Source of the DNA: Mycolicibacterium aurum
GTDB taxonomy: Bacteria; Actinomycetota; Actinomycetes; Mycobacteriales; Mycobacteriaceae
Assembly: GCA_900078775.1 (NCBI GenBank)
Contig: LT549889.1
Span: 3,100,001 to 3,164,000, forward strand
Direction of reading: 5' to 3'
DNA length: 64,000 bases
Positions 43,256 to 50,963 of this stretch are shown in pieces (positions within the stretch are counted from its first letter, which is position 1; every line of letters begins with the position of its first letter). Both the position numbers and the translations under genes were made by a program. The notes under the pieces are model-generated. The model did not search any database and was not told the origin of the DNA. It was given only the letters and a program-made list of their open reading frames with translations.

Positions 43256-44482
43256 GTGCTGACCCTCAAAGCTGCGGGTCTTCTCGACGTCGATGCCGGG
43301 GCGATTGTTCGCCCCGGCATCGTCCGTGTCGACGGGGACCGGATTGTCGGCATCGGCGGCGATCCCGAGGGTGAAATCATCGACCTCGGCGATGCGATCC
43401 TGCTGCCCGGCCTGATGGACATGGAGGTCAACCTGCTGATGGGCGGCCGGGGCGAGAACCCGGGCCTGTCCCAGGTGCAGGACGATCCGCCGACCCGGGT
43501 GCTGCGCGCGGTGGGCAACGCCCGGCGCACCCTGCGCGCCGGGTTCACCACGGTGCGCAACCTCGGATTGTTCGTCAAGACCGGCGGATACCTGCTCGAC
43601 GTCGCACTCGGCAAGGCCATCGACGCGGGCTGGGTGGACGGGCCGCGCATCGTGCCGGCCGGGCACGCCATCACCCCCACCGGCGGTCACCTCGACCCGA
43701 CCATGTTCGCCGCGTTCATGCCCGGCGCGCTGGAACTGACGGTCGAGGAGGGCATCGCCAACGGTGTCGACGAGATCCGCAAGGCGGTGCGCTACCAGAT
43801 CAAGCACGGCGCCCAGCTGATCAAGGTGTGCGTCTCCGGCGGCGTCATGTCGCTGACCGGAGAGGCCGGCGCCCAACACTATTCGGATGAGGAGTTGCGC
43901 GCGATCGTCGACGAGGCGCATCGACGCGGGCTTCGGGTGGCCGCGCACACGCACGGCGCCGAGGCCGTCAAACATGCGGTGGCGTGCGGAATCGACTGCA
44001 TCGAGCACGGCTTCCTGATGGACGACGAGGCCATCCAGGCGCTTGTCGACAACGACCGGTTCCTGGTCACCACCCGCCGGCTGGCCCAGGCGATGGACGT
44101 GTCGCACGCACCGAAGGTGTTGCAGGCCAAGGCCGCCGAGATGTTCCCCAAGGCCGAGACATCGCTCAAGGCGGCATACGAGGCAGGGGTGAAGATCGCC
44201 GTGGGCACCGACGCGCCCGCCATCCCGCACGGCCGCAACGCCGACGAACTGGTCACCCTGGTGGAGTGGGGCATGCCGCCGGCCGCCGTACTGCGGGCCG
44301 CGACGGTGGTCGCCGCCGACCTCATCAACGTCACCGACCGGGGCCGGCTTGCCGAGGGCCTGCTCGCCGACATCATCGCCGTACCGGGCAACCCGCTGGA
44401 GGACATCACCGTTACACAGGATGTTAAATTTGTAATGAAGGGCGGTAAGGTCTACAAGAATGGGTACGCCGATGGCTCCTAG
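43256..44482 (+). CDS. Amidohydrolase superfamily protein (imidazolonepropionase-like) with altered metal site
   Basis: A 408-residue M38-type TIM-barrel protein with the small beta domain at both ends. It keeps a Lys in AQLIKVCVSGG (the usual carboxylated Lys), His residues in AAHTHGAEAV and IEHGF, and the Asp in VGTDAP. The first metal motif HxH is replaced by Glu and Asn (LPGLMDMEVNLLMGG). The GTG start at 43256 lies two bases after the previous stop. It may hydrolyse a cyclic amide, lactone or ester. It could also have a single metal. Confidence 0.85.
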   Translation: MLTLKAAGLLDVDAGAIVRPGIVRVDGDRIVGIGGDPEGEIIDLGDAILLPGLMDMEVNLLMGGRGENPGLSQVQDDPPTRVLRAVGNARRTLRAGFTTVRNLGLFVKTGGYLLDVALGKAIDAGWVDGPRIVPAGHAITPTGGHLDPTMFAAFMPGALELTVEEGIANGVDEIRKAVRYQIKHGAQLIKVCVSGGVMSLTGEAGAQHYSDEELRAIVDEAHRRGLRVAAHTHGAEAVKHAVACGIDCIEHGFLMDDEAIQALVDNDRFLVTTRRLAQAMDVSHAPKVLQAKAAEMFPKAETSLKAAYEAGVKIAVGTDAPAIPHGRNADELVTLVEWGMPPAAVLRAATVVAADLINVTDRGRLAEGLLADIIAVPGNPLEDITVTQDVKFVMKGGKVYKNGYADGS

Positions 44483-44903
44483 CCGAACAGACGATCTGGT
44501 CGAAATCCAGCAGCTGCTGGCCAAGTACGCGGTCACCATCACCCAGGGTGACGTGGAGGGCCTGGTCAGCGTCTTCACCCCGGACGGCACATACAGCGCC
44601 TTCGGTGACACCTACACCCTCAACCGTTTTCCGGTGCTGGTCGACGCCGCACCCAAGGGACTGTTCATGACCGGTACCGCGCTGGTGGATCTGGTCGAGG
44701 GCGCGGACACCGCGTCGGGCACCCAGCCGCTGTGCTTCATCGAGCATTCCAAGCACGATATGCGGATCGGCTACTACCGCGACACCTATGCGCGCACCGC
44801 GGAGGGCTGGCGGCTGAAAACCCGTGCCATGACCTTCATCCGGCGCAGCGGTGACCACGACCACGGCCGCCCGCACGCGATCGGACGGCCGGAGGCCGGA
44901 TGA
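44460..44903 (+). CDS. SnoaL-like / NTF2-fold protein
   Basis: A 147-residue cone-fold protein of the SnoaL-like or ketosteroid-isomerase-like type. It has DDLVEIQQLLAKYAVTITQG and EGLVSVFTPDGTYSAFGD, followed by GWRLKTRAMTFIRR, the classical start and end of the fold. The ATG at 44460 overlaps the amidohydrolase gene; a second ATG at 44472 is possible. Such proteins act as isomerases, cyclases or dehydratases, or as small subunits. The exact role is unknown. Confidence 0.83.
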   Translation: MGTPMAPSRTDDLVEIQQLLAKYAVTITQGDVEGLVSVFTPDGTYSAFGDTYTLNRFPVLVDAAPKGLFMTGTALVDLVEGADTASGTQPLCFIEHSKHDMRIGYYRDTYARTAEGWRLKTRAMTFIRRSGDHDHGRPHAIGRPEAG

Positions 44904-44968
44904 GCGAGCGCAGCGAGCGAATCATGAGTATGGAGTGCCGGAACCGAGCCCGCGAGGCAACGGCATGA
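44900..44968 (+). CDS. 22-codon bridging ORF with repeat
   Basis: A 22-residue frame (MSERSERIMSMECRNRAREA plus two residues) starts in an ATGA overlap with the SnoaL-like stop and ends in an ATGA overlap with the acyl-CoA dehydrogenase start. It encodes a low-complexity peptide from a GAGCGAGCGCAGCGAGCG repeat. It may pass ribosomes from one gene to the next rather than make a useful peptide. Confidence 0.35.
   Translation: MSERSERIMSMECRNRAREATA
44901..44924. repeat. Short GC-rich dispersed-type repeat
   Basis: TGAGCGAGCGCAGCGAGCGA and ATCA follow each other between two genes of an operon. The unit is internally repetitive (GCGAGCG twice). It resembles the short GAGCGAGCGCAGCGAGCG elements that I recall from intergenic sites of mycobacterial genomes; only one copy is in this window. 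Confidence 0.4.
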
Positions 44969-46113
44969 GCGAGCTACATGATCCGGCCCAATTCCGGACG
45001 GCGCTGCAGACCTGGCTGGACGCCACCGACCTGACTCCCCCCGAGGACCATTCGCTCGAAGCGCACATGACGCAGTTCCGCCGGGTGCAGCGGGCGCTGT
45101 ACGACGCGGACTTCGGTCGCTACGGCTGGCCGGAGCATGCCGGCGGGCTGGGCGGCCCGGACATCCTGCGGGCCATCGTCGGCGAGGAGATCGTCGGCCG
45201 GCGGTTGGCCGAACCCGGGCCCTGGTCGATGCTCGAGGTGCTGGCGCCGACCATGATCGACTATGCCACAACCGAACTCGCCGCCGAGATGGTGCCGAAG
45301 CTGTTGTCCGGCGAGGAGCAGTGGTGCCAGGGATTCTCCGAGCCCGGCTCGGGAAGCGATCTGGCCTCGCTGACCACCCGTGCGGTGCAGGATCCGGAGG
45401 ATCAGCAGCGCTACATCATCAATGGCCAGAAGGTCTGGACCAGCTTCGCCCAGTTCTCGCAACGATGCATCCTGCTCACCCGTACCGGCGAGGGCGGTGC
45501 TGATTCCCCGTCGCTGCGCTCGCCCCACGCCGGGATCACGGCGTTCTTCGTCGACACCGACACCCCGGGTATCACCATCCGGCCGCTGCACACCATGCAC
45601 GACGTCGACGAGTTCTGCGAGGTCTACTTCGACGATGTGGTCGTGGACGCGAGCCGCATGCTCGGCAAACCCGGCGACGGCTGGCAACTCGCGATGGACC
45701 TGCTCCCCTACGAGCGGTCGACCTGCTTCTGGCAGCGCATCGCGTACCTGTACTCGCGCTTCGACGCGTTGATCGGCGAGGTCAAAGAGCAAGGCCAGGT
45801 GGTGGATTCGGATATGGGTGAGGCCTATCTGGCACTGCACACGCTGCGTTGCCGGTCCCGCGCCACCCAGCTCCGGCTCGCCGAGGGCCACAAGCTGGGC
45901 CCGGACACCTCGATCGACAAGGTGTTGCTGGCCGGCGCCGAACAACGGCTCTACGACACCGTCCGCGACGTGCTGCCGGGGGTGATCGAGCTGGAGGACA
46001 CGCCGTGGCGCACCGAGTACCTGTACTCACGCGCCGCGACCATCTACGGCGGTACCGCCGAGGTGCAGCGCAACATCATCGCGCGCCGCCTGCTGGATCT
46101 CGGGAAGGAGTGA
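44965..46113 (+). CDS. Acyl-CoA dehydrogenase, catalytic-base-bearing subunit of a second pair
   Basis: A 382-residue acyl-CoA dehydrogenase with FSEPGSGSDLASLTTRAVQD, YIINGQKVWTSFAQFS, and a C-terminal IYGGTAEVQRNIIARRLLDLG. A Glu in LLPYERSTCFW lies at the base position. A second, shorter acyl-CoA dehydrogenase-like gene follows after five bases, as in the pair at 11155-13378. The ATG is at 44965. Confidence 0.9.
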   Translation: MSELHDPAQFRTALQTWLDATDLTPPEDHSLEAHMTQFRRVQRALYDADFGRYGWPEHAGGLGGPDILRAIVGEEIVGRRLAEPGPWSMLEVLAPTMIDYATTELAAEMVPKLLSGEEQWCQGFSEPGSGSDLASLTTRAVQDPEDQQRYIINGQKVWTSFAQFSQRCILLTRTGEGGADSPSLRSPHAGITAFFVDTDTPGITIRPLHTMHDVDEFCEVYFDDVVVDASRMLGKPGDGWQLAMDLLPYERSTCFWQRIAYLYSRFDALIGEVKEQGQVVDSDMGEAYLALHTLRCRSRATQLRLAEGHKLGPDTSIDKVLLAGAEQRLYDTVRDVLPGVIELEDTPWRTEYLYSRAATIYGGTAEVQRNIIARRLLDLGKE

Positions 46114-46118
46114 CGACG

Positions 46119-46919
46119 GTGGATCGCGATTCACTCGAACTGCTGGAAGACGGTCTGCGCAAGACCATGCTGAGTTGCTCGGGCCCCGACCTCGACGCGG
46201 CGCTGACCGAACTCGGCTGGGCCGACATGCTCACCGACATGCCCGATATCGCGGTACCGCTGGTGTTTCGCCTGCTCGGCGAAACCGGTTCGCACGCCTC
46301 GGTTCTCGTCGACGTGGTGCTGCACGCCACCGGTAACACCATCGGCGACACCGTCGAGCTGCCGCTGCCCTACGCCGGCAACCGATGGGTGATCTGGGAC
46401 CGGATCTCGCCGGAGAGCACCGACCCGACGCTCGGCGGGCTGCCGCTGCGCCGTGAGGAAGAGGGCTACCCGATCCGGGTGGCGGAAGCGCGCGTCGCCG
46501 TCGGTTGGTGGCTGGTCGGATCGGCGCGGGCGATGCTGTCGCTGGCCCGGCAGCACGCGCTGGACCGGGTCCAGTTCGGCAAGCCGATCGCGGGCTTCCA
46601 GGCGGTGCGCCACCGGCTGGCCGAGACGCTGGTCGCCATCGAGGGGGCCGAGGCGACCCTGACCCTGCCCGGTTCGGAGAGCCCGGACCTGACCTCGCTG
46701 CTGGCCAAGGCGGCCGCGGGCAAGGCCGCGCTGACCGCGGCCAAGCATTGCCAGCAGATCCTCGGCGGCATCGGCTTCACCGAGGAACACGACCTGCACC
46801 GGCACGTGAAGCGGGCACTGGTGCTCGACGGGCTGCTGGGCAGCTCCCGTGAGCTCACCAAGAAGGCCGGCGCCGGGCTGCGCGCCCGGGGCTCGGCCCC
46901 GCGGCTCACCCAGCTCTGA
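46119..46919 (+). CDS. Short acyl-CoA dehydrogenase-like subunit
   Basis: A 266-residue, strongly shortened acyl-CoA dehydrogenase-like protein. The C-terminal half is clear (HALDRVQFGKPIAGFQAVRH, GGIGFTEEHDLHRHVKR), while the N-terminal and middle domains are reduced. No Glu is at the base position (AVGWWLVGSARAML). It fits the non-catalytic half of a FadE heteromer with the gene at 44965. The GTG at 46119 is chosen because GGAAGGAG lies eight bases upstream. Confidence 0.86.
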   Translation: MDRDSLELLEDGLRKTMLSCSGPDLDAALTELGWADMLTDMPDIAVPLVFRLLGETGSHASVLVDVVLHATGNTIGDTVELPLPYAGNRWVIWDRISPESTDPTLGGLPLRREEEGYPIRVAEARVAVGWWLVGSARAMLSLARQHALDRVQFGKPIAGFQAVRHRLAETLVAIEGAEATLTLPGSESPDLTSLLAKAAAGKAALTAAKHCQQILGGIGFTEEHDLHRHVKRALVLDGLLGSSRELTKKAGAGLRARGSAPRLTQL

Positions 46920-46931
46920 ATTCCCGGCTCA

Positions 46932-46990
46932 CCGGCACTGCGGTTTGTGCGGCCCGGCGGCCCGACGTCGGGTAGAAACCGTAGTGCCGG
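46932..46990. terminator. Hairpin after the Rieske/FadE operon
   Basis: CCGGCACTGCGGTTT (46932-46946) pairs with AAACCGTAGTGCCGG (46976-46990), 15 pairs with one G-U. The 29-base loop holds an inner palindrome CCCGACGTCGGG. It lies 13 bases after the last stop and before the TetR promoter, so it probably ends the operon. Confidence 0.6.
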
Positions 46991-47049
46991 CGCGCCCCCG
47001 TCGGCGAGGAAAGCCGGTTTTCCCGCAGCCCTTCTGAAAATGCGAAAAT

Positions 47050-47064
47050 GAGAATAGTATTCTC
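47050..47064. promoter_or_regulatory. Perfect GAGAAT-N3-ATTCTC palindrome before TetR
   Basis: GAGAATAGTATTCTC is fully palindromic (seven-base arms around a central G), the most symmetric copy in the window. It lies 57 bases upstream of the TetR ATG, and its centre TAGTAT could be the -10, which suggests autoregulation. Confidence 0.7.
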
Positions 47065-47120
47065 GCCATGGGAAAGCTAGAGTCTCCGACACGTTCGTCG
47101 CGAGGGGGTGGAGCAGGGCG

Positions 47121-47840
47121 ATGCCCAGGCGTTCTCCGGTACAGTCCATTCATGCCCAATCCACGCCGCTCGCATCCGAGGCGCCGGTGACCAGCGCAAG
47201 CGAGGAACCCGCCTGGAAGCAGCGCGCGGTAGAACGGTCCATCAAGACCGCGAAGCTGCGGGCCGCGCAGCGTGTGCAGCGCTTTCTCGACGCCGCCCAG
47301 TCGATCATCATCGAAAAGGGCAGCACCGACTTCACCGTGCAAGAGGTCGTGGACCGCTCACGCCAGTCACTGCGCAGCTTCTACCTGCAGTTCGACGGTA
47401 AACACGAACTGCTGCTCGCCCTGTTCGAGGACGCCCTGAGCCGGTCCGCGGACCAGATCCGGGCCGCCGTCGCCGGCCAGACCGACCCGATCGAGCGGCT
47501 CAAGGTGGCCATCGAGCTGCTGTTCGAGTCCTCGCGGCCCGATCCGACCGCCAAGCGACCGCTGTTCACCGACTTCGCCCCGCGCCTGCTGGTCTCGCAT
47601 CCCTCCGAGGTCAAGATCGCGCACGCACCCCTGGTGGTGCTGCTCACCGAGCTCATGGAGGAGGCGTCCGCGGCGGGCAAGTTGCGCCCCCACGTCAACC
47701 CCCGGCGGATGGCGGCGATGACGATGCAGACGGTGATGTTCGTCGCACAGTCCAGTGGCAGCGACGACGCCACCAACAAGCCGATCAGTGCCGCGGAGGT
47801 GTGGGACTTCGTCGCGCACGGCTTCGCCACCGACGACTGA
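47121..47840 (+). CDS. TetR/AcrR family regulator, candidate master regulator of the cluster
   Basis: A 239-residue repressor with a longer N-terminal arm than usual (about 45 residues before the DNA-binding helices). The helix-turn-helix is FTVQEVVDRSRQSLRSFYLQ with FDGKHELLLALFEDAL. The ligand domain has FTDFAPRLLVSHPSEVKI. The ATG at 47121 is used; a GTG at 47187 is possible. The recurring palindrome is present both upstream (47050) and at its 3' end (47839), which makes it the best candidate for the protein that binds these sites. Confidence 0.88.
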   Translation: MPRRSPVQSIHAQSTPLASEAPVTSASEEPAWKQRAVERSIKTAKLRAAQRVQRFLDAAQSIIIEKGSTDFTVQEVVDRSRQSLRSFYLQFDGKHELLLALFEDALSRSADQIRAAVAGQTDPIERLKVAIELLFESSRPDPTAKRPLFTDFAPRLLVSHPSEVKIAHAPLVVLLTELMEEASAAGKLRPHVNPRRMAAMTMQTVMFVAQSSGSDDATNKPISAAEVWDFVAHGFATDD

Positions 47841-47853
47841 GAATCACGTTCTC
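47839..47853. promoter_or_regulatory. GAGAAT-N3-ATTCTC site at the TetR 3' end
   Basis: GAGAATCACGTTCTC, 11 of 12 arm positions, begins at the second base of the TetR stop codon. It lies 193 bases upstream of the following SDR start. Confidence 0.5.
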
Positions 47854-47922
47854 GGCCGCGTAGGCCGTCCCCGCCCGATCCCGCCCCGGCGCCGTCCTGG
47901 GCGGGCACCTGCATGCCCATTG

Positions 47923-47937
47923 GAGAATGCAATTCTT
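47923..47937. promoter_or_regulatory. GAGAAT-N3-ATTCTC site before mycofactocin SDR operon
   Basis: GAGAATGCAATTCTT, 11 of 12 arm positions, 109 bases upstream of the SDR ATG at 48046. With the copy at 47839 it forms a two-site promoter region. Confidence 0.55.
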
Positions 47938-48045
47938 CTTTGGTGAGAGCAGAAATATCCCGATTTGAGTCTGTCGTTGACACGGAGACGCCGCCGGTGA
48001 CAGAGTGCTGAGCAAGTGCCAAACACAGCAGAATCGAGGACCACA

Positions 48046-48891
48046 ATGGCAGGGCGTGTAGAGGGCAAAGTCGCTTTCGTCACCGGCGCGGCGCGCGGTC
48101 AGGGCCGCAGCCATGCAGTGCGGTTGGCCGAGGAGGGCGCCGACATCATCGCCATCGACATCGCCGGGCCGATCCGCCCCGGTGTCGAGACCGCCATCCC
48201 CGCCGCCACCCCGGACGACCTCGCCGAGACCGCCAACCTCGTCAAGGCCCTGAACCGCCGCATCGTAACTGCCGAGGTGGACGTCCGCGACTTCGACGCG
48301 GTCAAGGCCGCCGTCGACAGCGGTGTCGAACAGCTCGGCAAGCTCGACATCATCGTCGCCAACGCCGGTATCGGCAACGGCGGCGATGTGCTGCACGAGA
48401 CCAGTGACGAAGACTGGGACGAGATGATCGACATCAACCTGTCCGGTGTCTGGAAGTCGGTCAAAGCCGCTGTGCCGCACCTCATTGCCGGCGGCAACGG
48501 CGGTTCGATCGTGCTGACCAGTTCGGTCGGCGGACTCAAGGCCTACCCGCACTGCGGCAACTACATCGCCGCCAAGCACGGTGTGGTCGGCCTGATGCGG
48601 ACCTTCGCGGTCGAGTTGGGCCAGCACATGATCCGGGTGAACACCGTGCATCCCACCCATGTCTCGACCCCGATGCTGCACAACGACGGCACCTTCAAGA
48701 TGTTCCGCCCCGACCTGGAGAACCCGGGCCCGGACGACATGGCGCCGATCTGCCAGCTGTTCCACACCCTGCCCATCCCGTGGGTCGACCCGGTCGACAT
48801 CAGCAACGCGGTGTTGTTCCTGGCGTCCGACGAGGCCCGTTACGTCACCGGTGTCACGCTGCCGGTCGACGCCGGTAGCTGCCTGAAGTAA
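48046..48891 (+). CDS. Mycofactocin-coupled SDR family oxidoreductase
   Basis: Second mycofactocin-group SDR (281 residues): GKVAFVTGAARGQGRSHAVR, EEGADIIAIDIAG, a long insertion, NAGIGNGG, Ser in LTSSVGG, YIAAKHGVVG (Tyr/Lys) and ARYVTGVTLPVDAGSCLK. The ATG at 48046 has GAGGA upstream; a GTG at 48016 is less likely. Two epimerase-like genes follow. An alcohol oxidation with bound NAD and mycofactocin as electron carrier is expected from the family. Confidence 0.9.
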   Translation: MAGRVEGKVAFVTGAARGQGRSHAVRLAEEGADIIAIDIAGPIRPGVETAIPAATPDDLAETANLVKALNRRIVTAEVDVRDFDAVKAAVDSGVEQLGKLDIIVANAGIGNGGDVLHETSDEDWDEMIDINLSGVWKSVKAAVPHLIAGGNGGSIVLTSSVGGLKAYPHCGNYIAAKHGVVGLMRTFAVELGQHMIRVNTVHPTHVSTPMLHNDGTFKMFRPDLENPGPDDMAPICQLFHTLPIPWVDPVDISNAVLFLASDEARYVTGVTLPVDAGSCLK

Positions 48892-48894
48892 CCG

Positions 48895-49965
48895 ATGGCC
48901 GACACCGTCCTGGTCACCGGGGCGTTCGGTCTCGTCGGGTCGGCGACGGTTCGCGCACTGGCCGCCGCCGGCCACCGGGTGGTCGCCACGGATCTGGGTA
49001 CCGACGCCAATCGTGCCAAGGCACGGGCACTTCCGCTCGGGGTCGAGGCGCGCTGGGCCGATCTGACCTCGCCGACCGATGTGCAGACGCTGATCACCGA
49101 GGTCGCCCCGGACGCCATCGTGCACCTGGCCGCGGTGATCGCGCCGGCGATCTACCGCATCCCCGGGCCGGCCCGCAGAGTCAATGTGGACGCCACCCGG
49201 ACCCTGGTCGACACCGCCGCGGCGGCGGCACGGCCGCCCCGGTTCGTGCTCGCCTCCAGCAATGCGGTGTACGGGTCGCGCAATCCGTACCGCCATCCCG
49301 ATCCGGTGACCGCCGGCACCCCGCCGCGGCCGACCGAACTCTACGGCGGACACAAGCTGGAATCCGAGTCCTGTGTGCGCAATTCGGCACTGGACTGGGT
49401 GATTCTGCGTCTCGGCGGGGTGATGAGCACCGACCTGTCGGCGTTGCCGCTGGGGCTGGACGCCCTGTTCTTCGAGAGCGCCCTGCCGGTGGACGGCCGC
49501 ATCCACATGGTCGATGTCCGCGATGTGGCAGCCGCTTTCGCCGCGGCCACCACCGCCGATGTGGCCGGGGAGATCCTGCTCATCGCCGGGGACGACACGC
49601 ACCGGATGCGCCAGGCCGACGTCGGGTCGGCACTCGCCGCGGCCCGCGGGTTCCCCGGCGTGCTGCCGCCGGGTCGGCCCGGCAACCCGGACAGTGACGA
49701 CGACTGGTTCATCACCGACTGGATGGACACCACCCGCGCCCAGCAGGCGCTGCGGTTTCAGCACCACTCCTGGCCGCAGATGCTCGACGAGATCGCCGCG
49801 CAGGCCGGGTGGCAACGCCATCCCGCCCGGGTGATCGCGCCGCTGGCACGGCTGTTCGTCAAACGTCTCGGTGCCTACCGCAAGGAGCCGGGGATCTACG
49901 CCGACCCGTGGCGGGTACTCAGCGCCCGGCTCGGTGACACCCGATTGGACACCCCGCAGCCATGA
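48895..49965 (+). CDS. NAD-dependent epimerase/dehydratase family protein
   Basis: A 356-residue extended SDR. It has TGAFGLVGSATVRALAAAGH, VHLAAVIAPAIY, SSNAVYGSRNPY and the Tyr-x3-Lys as YGGHKLESE. It starts three bases after the SDR and overlaps the next gene by four bases. Possible activities are reductase of a keto group or a 3beta-hydroxysteroid-type dehydrogenation. Confidence 0.87.
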   Translation: MADTVLVTGAFGLVGSATVRALAAAGHRVVATDLGTDANRAKARALPLGVEARWADLTSPTDVQTLITEVAPDAIVHLAAVIAPAIYRIPGPARRVNVDATRTLVDTAAAAARPPRFVLASSNAVYGSRNPYRHPDPVTAGTPPRPTELYGGHKLESESCVRNSALDWVILRLGGVMSTDLSALPLGLDALFFESALPVDGRIHMVDVRDVAAAFAAATTADVAGEILLIAGDDTHRMRQADVGSALAAARGFPGVLPPGRPGNPDSDDDWFITDWMDTTRAQQALRFQHHSWPQMLDEIAAQAGWQRHPARVIAPLARLFVKRLGAYRKEPGIYADPWRVLSARLGDTRLDTPQP

Positions 49966-50936
49966 CCGCACTCGTGATGGGGGCCAGCGGGTTCCTCGGC
50001 TCGCACGTGACCCGACAGCTCGCGGCCCGCGGCGACGAGGTGCGGGTGCTGCTGCGCCCCACCAGCGACACCCGCGGCATCGACGACCTGCCCGTACAGC
50101 GGTTCTACGGCGGCCTGTTCGACGACGCGGCGTTGCGCACCGCGATGGCCGGTTGCGATGCCGTCTACTACTGCGTGGTGGACGCCCGGATGTGGGTGCG
50201 CGACCCGGCCACCCTGTTCGCCACCAACGTCGAGGGACTGCGCCACGTCCTCGACGCCGCGCTGGACACCGGTGTCGAGCGGTTCATCTTCACCAGTACG
50301 GCCGGCACCATGGCCGCCCCCAACGGCCGCCCGGTCACCGAGGACGACGCGGTGGACTGGGACGGCGGTGGGCCCTATATCGAATCGCGCAGGGCCGCCG
50401 AGGATCTGGTGCTGCACTACGCCCGCGAACGCGGGCTGCACGCGGTGGCGCTGTGCGTCTCCACCACCTACGGTCCGGGCGATTGGCAACCCACCCCGCA
50501 CGGCGGGGCGCTGGCCATGGTGGCCGCGGGCAGGCTGCCGTTCTACTTCGGCTACTCGCAGGAAGTGGTCGGCATCGAGGACGCCGCCCGCGCCATGCTG
50601 CTGGCCGCCGAGCGCGGCCGCAGCGGCGAGCGCTACATCGTCTCCGACCGCTTCATGAGTTCGCAGGAGGTGCACCGGGTCGCGGCCGAGGCCGGCGGCG
50701 TCCGGGCGCCGCGGGTCGGCATCCCGATGCCGGTCCTGCAGGCCGGCGCCCGGCTCAACGACCTGGCCGCCGGGCTGTTGCGCCGGGATCTGAAGTTCGC
50801 CGCCGTCGGCATGCGGATCGTGGCGAACATGGGCCCACTCGACCATTCCAAGGCGACCCGCGAACTGGGCTGGGAGCCCGAGCCCACCGAGGAGTCGATC
50901 CGGCGCGCGGTCCGGTTCTACGCCACCCACCGCTGA
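49962..50936 (+). CDS. NAD-dependent epimerase/dehydratase-like reductase
   Basis: A 324-residue dihydroflavonol-reductase-like extended SDR. It has MGASGFLGSHVTRQLAARGD, FTSTAGTMAA and PYIESRRAAEDLVLHY. The usual Tyr-x3-Lys reads Tyr-x3-Arg, so the catalytic Lys is replaced. It ends the plus-strand operon and is convergent with the fused CoA-transferase gene. Confidence 0.85.
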   Translation: MTALVMGASGFLGSHVTRQLAARGDEVRVLLRPTSDTRGIDDLPVQRFYGGLFDDAALRTAMAGCDAVYYCVVDARMWVRDPATLFATNVEGLRHVLDAALDTGVERFIFTSTAGTMAAPNGRPVTEDDAVDWDGGGPYIESRRAAEDLVLHYARERGLHAVALCVSTTYGPGDWQPTPHGGALAMVAAGRLPFYFGYSQEVVGIEDAARAMLLAAERGRSGERYIVSDRFMSSQEVHRVAAEAGGVRAPRVGIPMPVLQAGARLNDLAAGLLRRDLKFAAVGMRIVANMGPLDHSKATRELGWEPEPTEESIRRAVRFYATHR

Positions 50937-50963
50937 GGCGCTGGGCCACCGGCCACCGCCCGC

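Noticed and set aside
44901..44924. CRISPR-like or tandem repeat
   Set aside because: Only one short internally repetitive unit, with no spacers and no cas genes.
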